Source: Streptomyces himalayensis subsp. himalayensis (GTDB lineage: Bacteria > Actinomycetota > Actinomycetes > Streptomycetales > Streptomycetaceae). From it: a stretch of DNA of 64,000 bases. The first letter of the stretch is position 1. Each line of letters begins with the position of its first letter. The DNA lies in the NCBI RefSeq assembly GCF_013778455.1, contig NZ_JACEHE010000005.1:1-64000 (forward strand). The letters run 5' to 3'. The translations under genes were made by a program, and so were the position numbers. Shown piece after piece: positions 53,251 to 61,447 of this stretch. The notes beneath the pieces are model-generated. The model did no database searches. It was not told where the DNA came from and was given only the letters and a program-made list of their open reading frames with translations.

Positions 53251-54891
53251 TCACTCGTCCGGCCGTACGAAGACCGGCTGACCGAACACCACCGTGCGCA
53301 GACAGACGGGCAGTTCGGCGCCCGGAGAGAGATCTGGCAGACCAGGGGTGCCTGAGCGAGGATCGGTGGACCAGCGGGCGACGCGGTCGTCGGGCGCCTG
53401 GACGAGCAGGTCGCCGGTGCGCCACACGGCGTAGTCCGCGGGCGCGCCGGGCACCAGAACTCCCGCGTCGTCCCTGCCGATGGCCCGCCAGCCGCCGCGC
53501 GTGTGGGCGGTGAAGGCGGCGCGTACCGAGACGCGGTGTTCGGGCGTGCGGTGGAAGGCCGCGGCCCGGACGGTGCCCCACGGGTCGAGAGGCGTCACGG
53601 GGCTGTCGGAGCCGAAGGCCAGCGGGACACCCGTACGCAGGAGGGCCGCGAACGGATTGAGGGTACGCGCGCGTGCGGCGCCGAGGCGCTGGGCGTACAT
53701 CCCCTCCTCGCCGCCCCACAGCGCGTCGAAGGCAGGCTGGACGGAGGCGGTGAGGCCGAGTTCGGCGAAGGCCGCGATGGTCTCCGGGGTGAGCATCTCG
53801 GCGTGCTCCACGCGGTGCCGGGCGGCGCGGATTCGGGCCATGCCCAGCTTGTCGGCAGCGGCGCGCACCCCCTCGACGACCGCGGTGACGGCGGCGTCGC
53901 CGATGGCGTGGAAGCCCGCCTGCAGCCCGGCCTCGGTACAGGCGGTGACGTGGTCGGCGACGGCCGCGGCGTCCAGGTACGCGGCGCCGGTGTGGCCGGC
54001 GTCGGCGTACGGCTCGTGCAGGCACGCGGTGTGCGAGCCGAGGGTGCCGTCGACGAACAGGTCGCCCGCGGCGCCGATCGCGCCCAGTTCCCTGACCTTC
54101 CCGGCGTCCCGCGCGTCCGCGATCCGCTCGGCCCAATAGCCCACGACGCGCGGCCCGGGCTCCTCGGCTGCCAGCCGCAGCAGTCCGGTGAAGTCGTCCT
54201 CACTGGAGATGTCGGGGCCCGCACACTCGTGTACGGAGCCGATGCCGAGCGACGCGGCGTGCCGCAGGGACGCGCGCTGGGCCTCTCTGCGCTGTTCGGG
54301 GGTGACCGCGGCGTGGGCGGCGGCGCGCACGGCGTGGTGGGCGTCGCGCGTGAGCGGCGCGTCGGGCTCGTATCCGGCCCGCTCGGCGATACCGGGCACG
54401 AGGTCGAGCAGCGCCGTGCTGACGACCGCCGAGTGGACGTCGATGCGGGAGAGGTAGAGCGGGCGGCCACCGGTCGCCTCGTCGAGCTCGGCGCGGGACG
54501 GCGGGCGCCCGCCCAGCCAGCGGGCGGCGTCCCAGCCGTGGCCGAGCAGGACCCGGTCGTGCGGACGCGCGGCGGCGTGCTCCCGTACGAGTACGAGGGC
54601 CTCGTCGAGAGTGCGGGCACCGGTCAGGTCGAGGCCGTTGAGGGTGAGACCGGTCGCTGTCGTGTGTACGTGGGCGTCGGTGAACGCCGGGGTGACCAGG
54701 GCGCCGTCGAGGTCGATCACCTCGTCGACGCCGTCCGCGAAGGCGTCGGCGGCCCCCTCGGAGCCGACCCAGGCGACGTGTCCGCGCTCGACGACCATCG
54801 CGGTGGCGAAGGGGTCGGCAGGGGTGTGGATGTCGCCGCGGCGCAGCAGCACGGTGCGATGGTCTCTGCGACTGGTGGGGCTCTTGCTCAT
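53251..54891 (-). CDS. Amidohydrolase family protein (YtcJ-like)
   Basis: A 546-residue metal-dependent hydrolase. TPAFTDAHVHTTATG carries the HxH metal pair, HAIGDAAVTAVVEG and HRVEHAEMLTPET add metal ligands, and AFGSDSPVTPLDPW ends with the catalytic Asp. No signal peptide. The exact C-N substrate is unknown. The ATG at 54891 follows GGGGAGAG at a long distance. Confidence 0.9.
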   Translation of the reverse strand: MSKSPTSRRDHRTVLLRRGDIHTPADPFATAMVVERGHVAWVGSEGAADAFADGVDEVIDLDGALVTPAFTDAHVHTTATGLTLNGLDLTGARTLDEALVLVREHAAARPHDRVLLGHGWDAARWLGGRPPSRAELDEATGGRPLYLSRIDVHSAVVSTALLDLVPGIAERAGYEPDAPLTRDAHHAVRAAAHAAVTPEQRREAQRASLRHAASLGIGSVHECAGPDISSEDDFTGLLRLAAEEPGPRVVGYWAERIADARDAGKVRELGAIGAAGDLFVDGTLGSHTACLHEPYADAGHTGAAYLDAAAVADHVTACTEAGLQAGFHAIGDAAVTAVVEGVRAAADKLGMARIRAARHRVEHAEMLTPETIAAFAELGLTASVQPAFDALWGGEEGMYAQRLGAARARTLNPFAALLRTGVPLAFGSDSPVTPLDPWGTVRAAAFHRTPEHRVSVRAAFTAHTRGGWRAIGRDDAGVLVPGAPADYAVWRTGDLLVQAPDDRVARWSTDPRSGTPGLPDLSPGAELPVCLRTVVFGQPVFVRPDE

Positions 54892-54990
54892 GGGGACAGT
54901 CTCTCCCCCTGTGCCCCCGGCGCCTTCGTCGGGTTCCACGTCGGGGCGCCGTACGACGTGGGGTTGCGCCCACCCTCCCCCACTGCCCCA

Positions 54991-55249
54991 GGGCCTGTGT
55001 CGGAAGTGGCGTCGTTCGCCCGAAGGGCGGGCCTCGCGGCGTCTGGTGCGTGCGATCGCAAGGCGCCGGAATGTCCTCGATGGGGGCACCTCCCATGCCC
55101 TTAAGGCAATGGGGGAGGAGCTACTAGGGCATTTCGGCAACGCGGCGTGGGGGCACCTCCTGGGGGCACCCCCAGCGTTAGCTGGGGGAGTTAGCTGGGG
55201 GAGTGCGTGCCAGGCGTCGCGAGGCAGGCGCCACTTCCGACACAGGCCC
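54991..55249. mobile_element. 259-bp MITE-like element with 21-bp terminal inverted repeats
   Basis: GGGCCTGTGTCGGAAGTGGCG at the left end (54991-55011) and its exact complement at the right end (55229-55249) enclose a non-coding core. Second, imperfect arms lie at 55031-55053 and 55205-55225. Inside are the dispersed 30-bp palindrome (55089-55118), a CCCCCAGC-GTTA-GCTGGGGG hairpin (55169-55188) and a 13-bp direct repeat (55178-55203). There is no transposase. Flanks (CTCCCCCACTGCCCCA and TAAGGGCGTGGGAGG) form a further outer palindrome. The rest of 54892-55314 holds no gene. Confidence 0.6.
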
Positions 55250-55314
55250 TAAGGGCGTGGGAGGTGCACCCAGCCCAGCGGAACGACTGCCCACAACAGT
55301 GCGACGGTGTCCGG

Positions 55315-55755
55315 TCAGATTCTGGGGGGTCTGGCCTCGTACGGGGTGGAGAGGACCACCGTCGTGCGGGTTGAGACGCCGGCCAGGGAGCGGATGCGGG
55401 TGAGGAGGTTTTCCAGTTCGAGCGGGGTGGCCACGCGCACCTTGAGGATGTAGTTCTCGTCGCCCGCGACGCTGTGGCAGGCCTCGATCTCCGGGACGCC
55501 CGCGAGCCGGTCTGCGATGTCGTCCGGCGCGCTGGGGTCGAACGGCTTCACCGAGATGAAGGCCGTGAGCGGCAGCCCGACGGCCTCCGGATCGACGACC
55601 GCGGCATAGCCGCGGATGACGCCGCGCTGCTCCAGCCGGCGCACCCGCTGGTGCACGGCCGACGTGGAAAGACCAGTGGCCTTGCCCAGGTCGGTGTAGC
55701 TCATCCGCCCGTCCTTGACGAGCAGCTGCACAATCTGACGGTCCAGCTCCTCCAT
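55315..55755 (-). CDS. Lrp/AsnC-family regulator
   Basis: A 146-residue regulator: an N-terminal helix-turn-helix (LDRQIVQLLVKDGRMSYTDL, then GLSTSAVHQRVRRLEQRGVI) and a RAM ligand-binding domain. The start has no ribosome binding site, but TAGCTT ends 7 bases upstream of the ATG (55763-55768 on the plus strand), so the transcript may be leaderless. No obvious target operon is adjacent. Confidence 0.92.
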   Translation of the reverse strand: MEELDRQIVQLLVKDGRMSYTDLGKATGLSTSAVHQRVRRLEQRGVIRGYAAVVDPEAVGLPLTAFISVKPFDPSAPDDIADRLAGVPEIEACHSVAGDENYILKVRVATPLELENLLTRIRSLAGVSTRTTVVLSTPYEARPPRI

Positions 55756-56043
55756 GGCGCAAAAGCTACAGTGCGCATGATCCCCGGGGATACATGCGCG
55801 GCTATGTGGAGGATGGCCCAACCACCGGACCATCCCCCCGTTTTTCCCCCGGTTTCCGGGCTCCCGGCCGCCCATGGCCCCTCGCGGCGTTCGAGGTTTC
55901 GGCATCTGCAACCGGCATGTGACGAAGACCACAGCACTGTGACCGTGTCTGAGGGTTGGGCGCGATTACCCGTACGACCAGGCGGGAAGTGCTTGCTGTG
56001 GTCCAGGCCGCAGCGCCTTGCCGGCCCACCCGAGGGGGAGTTC

Positions 56044-56472
56044 ATGCAGAGTCTGAAGCGTCCCGGTCGCCCTGCCCGCAGCAGGCAGCAGCCGGTCATC
56101 GAGCCCGCACCGGAGGGCGTCGAACCGGTCGAGGACGAGCTCGACACCTACGACACTCTGGAGATGTACCGGGTGATCTGCCCGGACTGCGCCCAGCCGA
56201 TCGCCCTGCTGGCGGACGAGGACGTCCTGCCCGAGCATGCGCTGTGCGCCTCTCCGTGGAACCCGTTCGGGCTCACGGTCTGCGCCGGCACCGGGCGCTG
56301 GGCGTCCGACGCGCGGCCCGCCGACGAGTCCATGGAGGCTCAGGAACAGGAGACCGGCCTCCTTCTGACGCTCCCTCAGGGGCTGAACTGGCGGACGCAG
56401 CCGTTCTCGCACGTCGGCGGCCCGGGCTCGCGCCCGATCCGGATGCCGGCGATCCGCCGCCCTGCCGCGTAG
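56044..56472 (+). CDS. Conserved hypothetical protein with possible zinc-binding cysteines
   Basis: A 142-residue protein. CPDCAQPIAL, then CASPWNPFGLTVC, contain four cysteines in pairs that could bind zinc. No other motif is recognisable. GAGGGGGAG precedes the ATG. The C-terminus is a proline-rich tail. Confidence 0.8.
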   Translation: MQSLKRPGRPARSRQQPVIEPAPEGVEPVEDELDTYDTLEMYRVICPDCAQPIALLADEDVLPEHALCASPWNPFGLTVCAGTGRWASDARPADESMEAQEQETGLLLTLPQGLNWRTQPFSHVGGPGSRPIRMPAIRRPAA

Positions 56473-56854
56473 GCGCGGTCCCGCGGCCCGCGCCCACGGT
56501 GGTCGCCTCATCCGGCCTCAACAGCGGCCCGTTTCAGTACCTGATCAGTTCGCGTAGCCGATCGGCCCCGTAGCCGATCGGCCCCCGTAGCTGTCCTGCG
56601 CCATCGCAGTGAACCTGCCGTGGTGCAGGATCAGTGTGTCCAGCGCTCTTCGCCGGGCTCGCCGTGGCGACGTACCGGAGATCCCCTGGCACGGCCACTT
56701 CGCCATGGCTGCATGTGGCGGTAGGCGACGCTCAGCATCACGAACGATGAGGGTCCAGTGCCACAGCTCGGCCGGCCCGACGCGGGCAGGACCTGAACGG
56801 AGAGTCGATTCCTCCCGCCGGTGACCTGTCCGCCCGTCCGGGCGTTGACCCGGT
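56473..56854. other. Non-coding gap, with a possible eroded gene fragment
   Basis: No intact gene is supported. On the minus strand near 56590-56650 the frame ALDTLILHHGRFTAM resembles the N-terminus of an amidohydrolase, but it stops within 20 codons. GCCGATCGGC is duplicated near 56560. Confidence 0.5.
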
Positions 56855-57100
56855 ATGACCCCTCCCCATTCCGCGACAGGCCGCCGTCGCCGCCTTGTGG
56901 TCCCCGCGCTCGCAGAATCGGTTCCCCGGCCGCCCCAGCCGCAGGACCCGCCCATCTATCGCGCCCTGCTGACGTCCTGGGCCAACCGGGGCAAGACGCT
57001 GCCGGGGCGCCACGACCCGGAGTGGGTACGGCTCGCGGCGCCCCTGGTCAGGGCCGGACAGTTCAGCGGGACTCGGGTCCCGCGAGGTGACGCGCGATGA
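56855..57100 (+). CDS. Small conserved hypothetical protein
   Basis: An 81-residue basic protein with a polar start and a C-terminal half IYRALLTSWANRGKTLPGRH and GQFSGTRVPRGD that I recall as conserved in streptomycetes. The last 38 bp overlap the 3' end of the convergent acyl-CoA dehydrogenase gene. There is no clear ribosome binding site. Function unknown. Confidence 0.6.
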   Translation: MTPPHSATGRRRRLVVPALAESVPRPPQPQDPPIYRALLTSWANRGKTLPGRHDPEWVRLAAPLVRAGQFSGTRVPRGDAR

Positions 57101-58235
57101 CCATGCGCTGGATCTGGTTGGTGCCCTCGACGATCTGCAGCACCTTCGCCTCGCGCATGTAGCGCTCGACGGGGAAGTCGGCGGTGTAGCCGTAGCCGCC
57201 GAGCACCTGAACGGCGTCCGTGGTGACCTTCATCGCGGTGTCGGTGCACAGCAGCTTCGCCATGGCGGCCTGCTTGGAGAAGGGCTTGCCCGCATCGCGC
57301 AGGCGGGCCGCCGCGAGGTAGAGGGCCCGGCCCGCCTCGATGTGCGTGGCCATGTCGGCCAGCATGAACCGCAGCCCCTGGAAGTCGGCGATGGGGCGGC
57401 CGAACTGCCGGCGCTCGGTGGCGTAGGCCAGCGCTGCGTCCAGTGCCGCCTGAGCCACACCGATCGCGCAGGCCGCGATGCCGAGCCGCCCCGAGTCGAG
57501 TGCGGACAGGGCGATCGCGAAGCCCTGACCCTCCTCGCCGATGCGGCGGGTGTCCGGCACGCGGACGCCGTCGAAGTGCAGCTGAGCGGTGGGCGAGCCC
57601 TTCATGCCCATCTTCTTCTCGGGTGCCGCGGCGCTCAGGCCCTCGGCGTCCCCGGGCACCAGGAACGACGTGATGCCGTGCCTGCCCTCGGCGCCGGTGC
57701 GGGCGAACACCGTGTAGAAGTCGGCGACACCACCGTGCGTGATCCAGGCCTTGGTGCCGGTGAGCACCCAGTCGCCGCCGTCCCGTACCGCCTTCGTCCG
57801 CAGGGACGCCGCATCGGAACCGGAGGCGGGCTCGGACAGGCAGTACGCACCGAGCAGACCGCCGCCGAGCATCGCGGGCAGGTGCTCGTTCTGCTGCTCC
57901 TTGGAGCCGTAGCCCGCGAGCGCATGGCAGGAGAGGGAGTGGACGCTGACGCCGAGGCCGACCGTCAGGCGCGCGGCGGCAAGCTCTTCGAGGACCTGGA
58001 GATAGACCTCGTACGGCTGGTCACCGCCGCCGTACTCGGAGTCGTAGGGCAGTCCGAGCAGTCCTGACTCGGAGAGAAGGGTGAAGACTTCGCGCGGAAA
58101 GCGCCCGGCGTCCTCCTCCTCGGCCGCCGTCGGGGCGATCTCGCGCTGTACGAGATCACGTACGAGCGAGAACAGATCCCGGGCCTCGTCCGTGGGCAGT
58201 TGACGGTCCACCGGCTGCGGGGCGCGGTCGTGCAT
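57063..58235 (-). CDS. Acyl-CoA dehydrogenase
   Basis: A 390-residue flavoenzyme that oxidises acyl-CoA to trans-2-enoyl-CoA. YCLSEPASGSDAASL and TGTKAWITHGGVAD contact FAD and substrate, QVLGGYGYTADFPVERYMR is the C-terminal signature and the catalytic Glu is in VEGTNQIQR (about residue 370). ATG at 58235 follows GGAGAG. Chain-length specificity is not predictable. Confidence 0.94.
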   Translation of the reverse strand: MHDRAPQPVDRQLPTDEARDLFSLVRDLVQREIAPTAAEEEDAGRFPREVFTLLSESGLLGLPYDSEYGGGDQPYEVYLQVLEELAAARLTVGLGVSVHSLSCHALAGYGSKEQQNEHLPAMLGGGLLGAYCLSEPASGSDAASLRTKAVRDGGDWVLTGTKAWITHGGVADFYTVFARTGAEGRHGITSFLVPGDAEGLSAAAPEKKMGMKGSPTAQLHFDGVRVPDTRRIGEEGQGFAIALSALDSGRLGIAACAIGVAQAALDAALAYATERRQFGRPIADFQGLRFMLADMATHIEAGRALYLAAARLRDAGKPFSKQAAMAKLLCTDTAMKVTTDAVQVLGGYGYTADFPVERYMREAKVLQIVEGTNQIQRMVIARHLAGPESR

Positions 58236-58526
58236 GGCGACGCTCTCCTCCCTGTCGGGCACTGCGGCGGACGCGCGCACGGGGTGTGGCGGCGCCGCCG
58301 ACGGGTCCGGGTCCGACGGCGGCAGCCGCCGGGTCACCGGCCCCGGAAAACTCTGCACGCCTCAGCCGATGCTGCCCTCCCGGGTCGCGGAACGGGCTGA
58401 TCAGCGGCTGTGGCGCGTTGAGTATGCCCGATCGGAGGCAGCACGTCACGGCGTGAACGGATCTCGGCCGGACGACCCGGAATCAGGCGGGGTCAGCGAG
58501 CCCAGGTGCCTCTTCAGCCACAGCTG

Positions 58527-58676
58527 TCACATGAGCCCGGCCTGCGTGACGAACATCGCGAGAACCACGACCAGGGTCCAGCCCAGGACGTGTTCCAGGA
58601 TCTTGGGTCCGTCGTCGGGCCCGCCGGTACGGGTGCGGGTCCGGGCGCGGCCGGCGGTGGCGGAGGTCGAGGTCAT
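58527..58676 (-). CDS. SCO1431-family small membrane protein
   Basis: A 49-residue protein with a polar start and one transmembrane helix (ILEHVLGWTLVVVLAMFVTQ). The pattern GGPDDGPKILEHVLGWTL matches my memory of a family named after SCO1431. The ribosome binding site is weak. Confidence 0.75.
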   Translation of the reverse strand: MTSTSATAGRARTRTRTGGPDDGPKILEHVLGWTLVVVLAMFVTQAGLM

Positions 58677-58820
58677 GGCATCTCGCTTGACGTCGTACGG
58701 CAGTGGACTCCCCCCACTGATCCGTCCACTTTGCCACCGAAAAGTCCTCCCCAAGGGCCCTCACGGCCGAGACATCGGTCACGCACGCCGAGACAGGTCA
58801 CGCACCAGCAGCCGGGGTGC

Positions 58821-60191
58821 TCAGCGCACGCCCACAGCGGCCAGTGCCCTCGCCTGCTGCGGGGTCGGCCGGGCAGGGAAGTACAGGTAGCAGACACCGC
58901 CGGTACCGGAGACCACCTTTCCGGTGGAGTTGTACCGCTTGGTCCTCAACCAGATCGTCTCCCACTCGCGCCTGTCGTAGACGCGCCGTACCGCCTCGTT
59001 GCCCGGCGACGCCGGGTCATTCGCGATCACGTCGCCGTCGGCGGTGAAGCCGATCACCGTCATCAGATGCCCCGACGTGCCGTAACCGGCCCCCGTGAGC
59101 TCCTCCTCGAGGAACGACTGCGAGGTGATCGCCGGGATCCCCGCGCCGATCAGCGTCTCCAGGTCGGTCAGCGAGCCGAGCCGGGTGACGACGCCCTGCA
59201 GGTCCTTGTACGTCGCCGCGTAGGCGGCGTTGAACGGCCAGTTGCCGCAGCCCTCGTACTGGTAGTCGTACGTGAATCGCGCCGCATGGCACACCTGCGG
59301 GTCGGCGTAGGAGGGGTCGACCCAGGCCAGGACCTCGGCCGTCGGCTTCCGGCCCCAGTACTCGATGATCATCTGTGAGGAGGTGGGGCTGCACCACGCC
59401 TCGCCGCCGTTGTCGTACTCCGGGTACTGGCCGACGTGGATGTTCTGCGAGTAGCGCGGAACGGTCAGTTCCCTGGCGAGGCCCGGGGTCGACTCCGGGA
59501 CCGTGAAGCGGTCAGGGATGTCGGAGCCCATCGCGCCGAGCCGCCACACCGTGGGCGTGGCCTTGCTGCCGGGCTTGCGGTACAGCATGAGGCGCAGCCG
59601 GTACGAGACGAGGCGCAGCCCGGACGCCGGGGCGTCGATCGCGAAGGTGTCCGTCCAGATGCTGCTCTTGTCGTCGGTCTGGTCGTCTACCGAGGTGCGC
59701 TTGATGTCCTGGTCACCGGCGGCCCAGCGCCCCATCACGTACCAAGGGGTGTCCGTGCCGTCGGTGTAGGTGCCCTTCAGTTCGACCTGGAGCCAGGTGC
59801 CGGCCGGAGTGTGGGCGTTCCAGAACGCGATGGCCTCGGTCGAGGGCACGGCGAGACGGTGGACGGGCGAGGTCCACTCGGCGTACTCCCAGATCCCGGT
59901 GGCCCCGGTGTGCGGGTCCGTGTAGTCGGTGGTGCCCGCGGGCCGACCGATCACCACGCCGGGACGGCTGCCCGCGACCACACGGGTCCCGGCGGACACG
60001 CCGCCGCACCAGTCCGTGTACGAGGTCCAGGCGCGGTTGTCGACCAGGGATGCGGTGGCCGTGGCCCGCGCGGCACCGGCGGAGGCGGACGCGCTGCCGG
60101 CGGCCGATGCGCTGCCTGTGCCCCCGGCCGCCGCGGCGGCGACGGCGGCGGCAAGCACGGTCCTACGGGACATCGAGTGGGATCTGGTCAT
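58821..60191 (-). CDS. Secreted C39-like cysteine peptidase
   Basis: A 456-residue secreted protein. MSRRTVLAAAVAAAAAGG has a twin-arginine-like motif and a hydrophobic core, ending in an Ala-rich cleavage region. The C-terminal domain has the C39-like triad: Cys in EAWCSPTSSQMI, His in GTSGHLMTVIGF and Asp in VIANDPASP. It probably degrades peptides or processes exported proteins outside the cell. The ATG at 60191 is used; one 18 bases further in is possible. Confidence 0.9.
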   Translation of the reverse strand: MTRSHSMSRRTVLAAAVAAAAAGGTGSASAAGSASASAGAARATATASLVDNRAWTSYTDWCGGVSAGTRVVAGSRPGVVIGRPAGTTDYTDPHTGATGIWEYAEWTSPVHRLAVPSTEAIAFWNAHTPAGTWLQVELKGTYTDGTDTPWYVMGRWAAGDQDIKRTSVDDQTDDKSSIWTDTFAIDAPASGLRLVSYRLRLMLYRKPGSKATPTVWRLGAMGSDIPDRFTVPESTPGLARELTVPRYSQNIHVGQYPEYDNGGEAWCSPTSSQMIIEYWGRKPTAEVLAWVDPSYADPQVCHAARFTYDYQYEGCGNWPFNAAYAATYKDLQGVVTRLGSLTDLETLIGAGIPAITSQSFLEEELTGAGYGTSGHLMTVIGFTADGDVIANDPASPGNEAVRRVYDRREWETIWLRTKRYNSTGKVVSGTGGVCYLYFPARPTPQQARALAAVGVR

Positions 60192-60372
60192 GGACAGGGC
60201 CCCCAGTGGACGGCGGATCCGGAAGAGGTAGGTCAGGTTCACGACACGACAGTGGGCCAACTATGGCGGGTGCCAAGCGCGTTCTGCCAGCACCTCGGAG
60301 GCCGCCACGCCCACCAATATTGGCCTTGACCTCTGAATATTCCGGCGCCTGCGCGCCCGTACGCTTGAGGCG

Positions 60373-61203
60373 ATGACCATGCGATCGCCACTCCCCCGAC
60401 TCGCCCACACCCTGCGGGCGCTGCCCCCTTCGTGCGGTCCCGTCCGGGTGGTCGGCGTGGACGGGCACGCGGGATCCGGTAAGTCCACGTTCGCCGCGCG
60501 GCTGTCCGAGGCGCTGGGCGGAGCCCCGGTGCTCCGCCTCGACGACATCGCGACGCACGAAGAGCTGTTCAGCTGGACGGAGCGGCTGGGCGAGCAGGTG
60601 ATCGAGCCGCTGTCGCGCGGCGAGACCGCGCGCTATCTCCCCTACGACTGGCACGCCCGCCGGTTCGGAGCCGCGCGCGCCCTGGAGCCCGCTCCGGTGG
60701 TCCTGGTCGAGGGCGTCGGTGCGGGCCGCCGGGCACTGCGGCCGCGGCTGGCACTTCTGCTGTGGATGGAGCACCCGGCGGACGAGTCATGGGACAGAGG
60801 CCGCCGACGCGACGGTCCCGAGCAGAGTGAGTTCTGGGAAGGATGGGTCGCCGCCGAGCGGGAGCACTTCGCCGAAGACCCCTCCCGGCCCTTCGCCGAC
60901 CTTCTGGTACGGCAGTGTCTCGAGGGATACGAGGTGCTGCCGGGACCTGCTGCGGCCGCGGGACAACTCGCGCCGTCACGCTTCGTGATGACCCGTCTGC
61001 GGTGCGCTGAAGCCGCGGAGAACGGCTTCCCCGACTTTCGGAGAGTGTCCTCAACTCGGCTTGACCGACACGTCGTACAGGACTTACGTTCTTTGTGCAG
61101 CCTTCAGAGGCTGCCCGACAGACGCGAAGCCCCCGGTTGTTCCCCCGTGATCGGGGGCTTCGTTCTGTCCTTTTCTTCTTTCGGCGCCTGCGCGGAGCGG
61201 TGA
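60373..61203 (+). CDS. Uridine-kinase-like P-loop protein, with a doubtful C-terminus
   Basis: A P-loop kinase: VVGVDGHAGSGKSTFAARLS is the Walker A motif, LRLDDIATHEELFSW and YDWHARRFG follow. The open frame gives 276 residues, but relatives as I recall end soon after GYEVLPGPA (about residue 195). The last 65-70 codons overlap an apparent promoter, small RNA and terminator, and contain a TTA codon at 61084. A single-base shift near 60970 would end the protein at the TGA at 61008 with RDDPSAVR. The start may be leaderless (TACGCT 7 bases upstream). Confidence 0.8.
   Translation: MTMRSPLPRLAHTLRALPPSCGPVRVVGVDGHAGSGKSTFAARLSEALGGAPVLRLDDIATHEELFSWTERLGEQVIEPLSRGETARYLPYDWHARRFGAARALEPAPVVLVEGVGAGRRALRPRLALLLWMEHPADESWDRGRRRDGPEQSEFWEGWVAAEREHFAEDPSRPFADLLVRQCLEGYEVLPGPAAAAGQLAPSRFVMTRLRCAEAAENGFPDFRRVSSTRLDRHVVQDLRSLCSLQRLPDRREAPGCSPVIGGFVLSFSSFGACAER
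61061..61090 (+). promoter_or_regulatory. Promoter of a putative small RNA
   Basis: TTGACC (61061-61066) and TACGTT (61085-61090) are separated by 18 bp, a good match to the housekeeping consensus, directly before a two-hairpin transcript. Confidence 0.6.
61097..61165 (+). ncRNA. Putative small RNA, two hairpins (6C-like layout)
   Basis: The expected transcript starts about 61097. Hairpin 1 is GCAGCC-TTCAGA-GGCTGC (61097-61114). Hairpin 2 is GAAGCCCCCG (61126-61135) with CGGGGGCTTC (61152-61161) around a loop containing CCCCC, followed by a T-rich tail. Two hairpins with C-rich loops recall the actinobacterial 6C RNA, although loop 1 lacks cytosines, so the match is tentative. Confidence 0.55.
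61126..61161 (+). terminator. Terminator of the small RNA
   Basis: A perfect 10-bp G/C-rich stem followed by TTCTGTCCTTTTCTTC: an unusually canonical intrinsic terminator for this genome. Confidence 0.8.
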
Positions 61204-61447
61204 TTCGCTCACCCTCGGTCACCATTCGGGTGTGCGCCCTCTCTGCTCCCACCTGCCCGATCCCGCGTTGCGCCGCCCTTCGGCCGACGATCCCCCGCAG
61301 GTACGATGCCTCTCGGTGCGACCTTCGGACGGCTGCTCATCGCACCGGGTCAACTCCCGTCCACGGCAATGCGGTTCGACGAGGGCTGTCGGCGGGCACC
61401 GGCCCGGCGGCACCACGGGGGCACGGGCACGGTATGTGGGGGACGTG

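Noticed and set aside
52722..53513. Open frames on both strands between ppm1 and the amidohydrolase
   Set aside because: They have no start signals or recognisable domains, and overlap hairpins and repeats.
53503..55104. A 533-codon frame antisense to the amidohydrolase
   Set aside because: It is a shadow frame of the amidohydrolase gene, rich in Gly, Val and Arg, with no family match.
61084..61086. A TTA codon in the kinase gene
   Set aside because: It falls in the doubtful C-terminal tail, inside the promoter region of the putative small RNA, so it is probably not translated.
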